From contig CABPSV020000606.1 of assembly GCA_902459845.2 (NCBI GenBank), forward strand, positions 1 to 12,264: 12,264 nucleotides of DNA, in the 5' to 3' direction. The position numbers and the translations under genes are program-made. The notes below the pieces were generated by a model. It was not told the DNA's origin. It worked only from the letters and a program-made list of their open reading frames with translations, and searched no databases. Below, in pieces: positions 10,764-12,264 of the stretch; positions within the stretch are counted from its first letter, which is position 1; every line of letters starts with the position of its first letter. Source of the stretch: Hepatocystis sp. ex Piliocolobus tephrosceles. Its lineage: Eukaryota > Apicomplexa > Aconoidasida > Haemosporida > Plasmodiidae.

Positions 10764-12170
10764 TTAAGTTTCCCATGAAGCTGCTATCATTTCTAACTGC
10801 AAAAAGATCATGTCAATGTTTTTAGAAAAAAGTTTATCTTGTATATTTTTTCTCCATAAATAAAAAGCTCTTCTTTTTTTACGTACTATATAATAGTCAC
10901 GCGCTTTTTCAAATTTTTGATTTATACTATTTGTGGATAGTTTTGACCATTTATCAATTATGCTCCTTACAAGTTTATGAATCCTTTTTTTTTTTACCTT
11001 TAAAAGGGAATAAAATGCGTCCAGTGTGTGTGTATGTATGTATGTATGTATGTATATATGTATGTATGTATATATGTATGTATGTATATATATATGTATG
11101 TATGTATGCATGTATATGTATGCATATGTGTGTATGCATCTATGTTTATCTACTTTTTAAACACACTTTGAACTAATTTAGTTAATATATGCCTACATAG
11201 TTACTAGTAAATATATTCTCCTAGTGTTGTAGTATTTATTTTTAAGAATGTTAAAAAAATGATGTTTTAAGCTCACTCTTTGACACGCGTCAGTAAAATT
11301 GCTTATCGATTTGATGACGCATTTTGTTAATTTACAAACACATTTATTTTTTCTGATAACACAGATAAACAAAATAAAACGAAATAAAAATGAGACAAAA
11401 CGATATATGCGCATGTGCAACATTTAAGTGTAAACGTAATTACATATGGAAGGATCGAAATATGTAAAATGTGAAATTAATATATATAACTTATGTTATT
11501 ATAAACATATATGTTCTAAAATAAAATAAAAAAAATAAAGCGACTTCGTTATAAACATATAACATTTTTTTTTTTTTTTTTTTTTGACAAGTAGCAGAGC
11601 ATATACATGTATAGTTAAAGTAGAACAAGGTGTAAAATAAAAATTAAAAAAAAAAAAAGGTTGTGCTTAGGTGTACATATAAAACATATATATTTTTTTT
11701 ATATTTTACAAAAGCAAAAAAAAGAATAGTTTCCTTTTTCTTTGAATATCATTTAATTTATAAAGACATAAAATACTCTGTATTTTATAATAATAATTTG
11801 AAATTACAAAAAATCCTTTTTTTTTTAATTTATAATGATAATAATTTTTAACAGTTTTTAGTAATTTATAGCTTTCTGCTTTATCTTCTGCTATTTGCTT
11901 TTTTTTTCTGCAATGATAAATAAGATGTGTTAACATATGTGCTTGTGCATATAGACACTTACACGTATGTATATACGTATATACACAATATAGTCTTTTT
12001 TTTTTTTTTTTTTTTTTAGCAACACGTTCAAATTTTTAATTTTTTTTTTTTTTTTTTTTATATTTCGTTACAGTATGTTATTAAAGCTTATTTTCTTGGC
12101 TTGTACTATTTTATTTTTAGAATCATTTGATTGCAGATTTTGCAGCTTAACTTTATCAATGAACTTTTGC

Positions 12171-12172
<2 letters not shown>
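10764..12172 (-). CDS. Hypothetical helical protein with Sfi1-like (centrin-binding type) motifs, 4 exons, 5' end uncertain
   Basis: Reading the minus strand, exons are 12172-12072, 11907-11710, 11352-11205 and 10997-10764 (stop 10766-10764), in total 681 nt or 226 residues from the ATG at 12172. Junction phases are 2, 2 and 0, and each restores a continuous Lys-rich helical protein. Recurrent motifs of AFxxW type are visible: ISFNNI, GFFVI, HFFNI, IIDKW and AFYLW. After splicing, the I of HFFNI to the W of IIDKW is 31 residues, and that W to the W of AFYLW is also 31. Sfi1 proteins bind centrin through such repeats at microtubule-organising centres; that role is inferred from pattern only. 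The frame stays open upstream of 12172 through poly-Lys to the window edge, so this may be only the C-terminus of a longer protein. The alternative is a different small helical protein. Confidence 0.6.
10998..11204 (-). other. Intron in the minus-strand gene containing a TATG microsatellite (207 nt, phase 0)
   Basis: On the minus strand the donor is TTACTA|GTAACT and the acceptor is TTTTATTCCCTTTTAAAG|GTAAAA. Between the acceptor and an AG near 11140 there is no other AG on the coding strand. The chosen splice excludes the repeat and gives a 31-residue spacing between motif positions on either side. The alternative acceptor at 11140/11141 would add a Tyr/Ile/His repeat peptide. Confidence 0.6.
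11024..11137. repeat. (TG)n/(TATG)n microsatellite
   Basis: Imperfect tandem TATG, TATA and TG units cover over 100 bp. The array lies inside the last intron of the minus-strand gene under the proposed splice model. It could be translated as alternating Tyr-Ile-His, which I regard as an artefact. Confidence 0.9.
11353..11709 (-). other. Intron in the minus-strand gene (357 nt, phase 2)
   Basis: On the minus strand the donor is CTTTT|GTAAAA and the acceptor is TTATCTGTGTTATCAG|AAAAAAT. The split codon TT|A gives Leu. It is longer than the other introns here; I looked for an extra exon inside and saw only A/T-rich sequence with several stops. It carries a T run of about 20 nt on the plus strand near 11566-11585. 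Confidence 0.55.
11908..12071 (-). other. Intron in the minus-strand gene (164 nt, phase 2)
   Basis: On the minus strand the donor is ATACT|GTAACG and the acceptor is TTTATCATTGCAG|AAAAAAAAAGC. The split codon CT|A gives Leu, joining NNIL to KKKQIAEDKAES. The intron carries two poly(A) tracts on the coding strand (T runs at 11996-12017 and 12040-12059). Confidence 0.65.
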
Positions 12173-12202
<30 letters not shown>

Positions 12203-12264
12203 GTATTTATTTTTTTTTTTTTTTTTTTTTTTTGTAATTTCTATTATTAAAATTAAACAAAAAA
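12173..12264. other. Poly(T)/poly(A) region at the right edge, upstream of the minus-strand ATG
   Basis: T runs at 12174-12202 and 12210-12233 appear as poly(A) on the minus strand. This could be a 5' leader, as A-rich sequence before an ATG is common in Plasmodium. It could also encode poly-Lys in an exon beginning at 12240 after the acceptor-like TTAATTTTAATAATAG. No stop occurs in the gene's frame up to the edge, so the sequence does not decide. Confidence 0.5.

Noticed and set aside
10931..11176. Plus-strand frame of 81 codons with Cys/Tyr/Val/Met repeats
   Set aside because: It is a translation of the TATG microsatellite, and it lies antisense to the better supported minus-strand exon.
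11663..11851. Plus-strand frame of 62 codons
   Set aside because: It is Phe/Tyr/Lys-biased low-complexity sequence over a minus-strand exon that has matching splice phases and a GFFVI motif.

Overview
The window looks like a piece of a Plasmodium (malaria parasite) chromosome. Coding and non-coding DNA are both extremely AT-rich, and asparagine and lysine dominate the protein. The coding exon carries many low-complexity inserts built from in-frame tandem repeats. Introns are short, GT...AG, and hold long poly(T), poly(A) or TATG microsatellite tracts. I cannot name the species from sequence alone.

Layout. (1) Positions 1-10689, plus strand: the 3' part of one very large gene, cut by the left edge. 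It has a giant exon (at least 8.95 kb) and four small 3' exons: <1-8951, 9156-9926, 10057-10179, 10368-10467 and 10628-10689. The visible protein is about 3,334 residues. It is a chain of beta-rich ASH/MSP/PapD-like (HYDIN-type) immunoglobulin-fold modules, and its C-terminus resembles the axonemal central-apparatus protein CFAP47 (FAP47). (2) Positions 10690-10763: a 74-bp gap between two convergent stop codons. (3) Positions 10764 to about 12172 (perhaps beyond), minus strand: a second gene hidden in four short exons, 12172-12072, 11907-11710, 11352-11205 and 10997-10764. All splice phases agree. It encodes a lysine-rich helical protein with Sfi1-like AFxxW motifs; after splicing, two neighbouring intervals between motif positions are exactly 31 residues.

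How they may fit together. In Plasmodium the only flagellum is that of the male gamete, so a CFAP47-like protein points to axoneme assembly during male gametogenesis. Sfi1-type helical repeats bind centrin at microtubule-organising centres. If both assignments hold, the pair is a convergent arrangement of two microtubule-cytoskeleton genes, but any functional link is inference.

I found no tRNA, rRNA, CRISPR, IS element or other mobile element. The special content is the repeat-inflated ASH protein and the cryptic spliced minus-strand gene.
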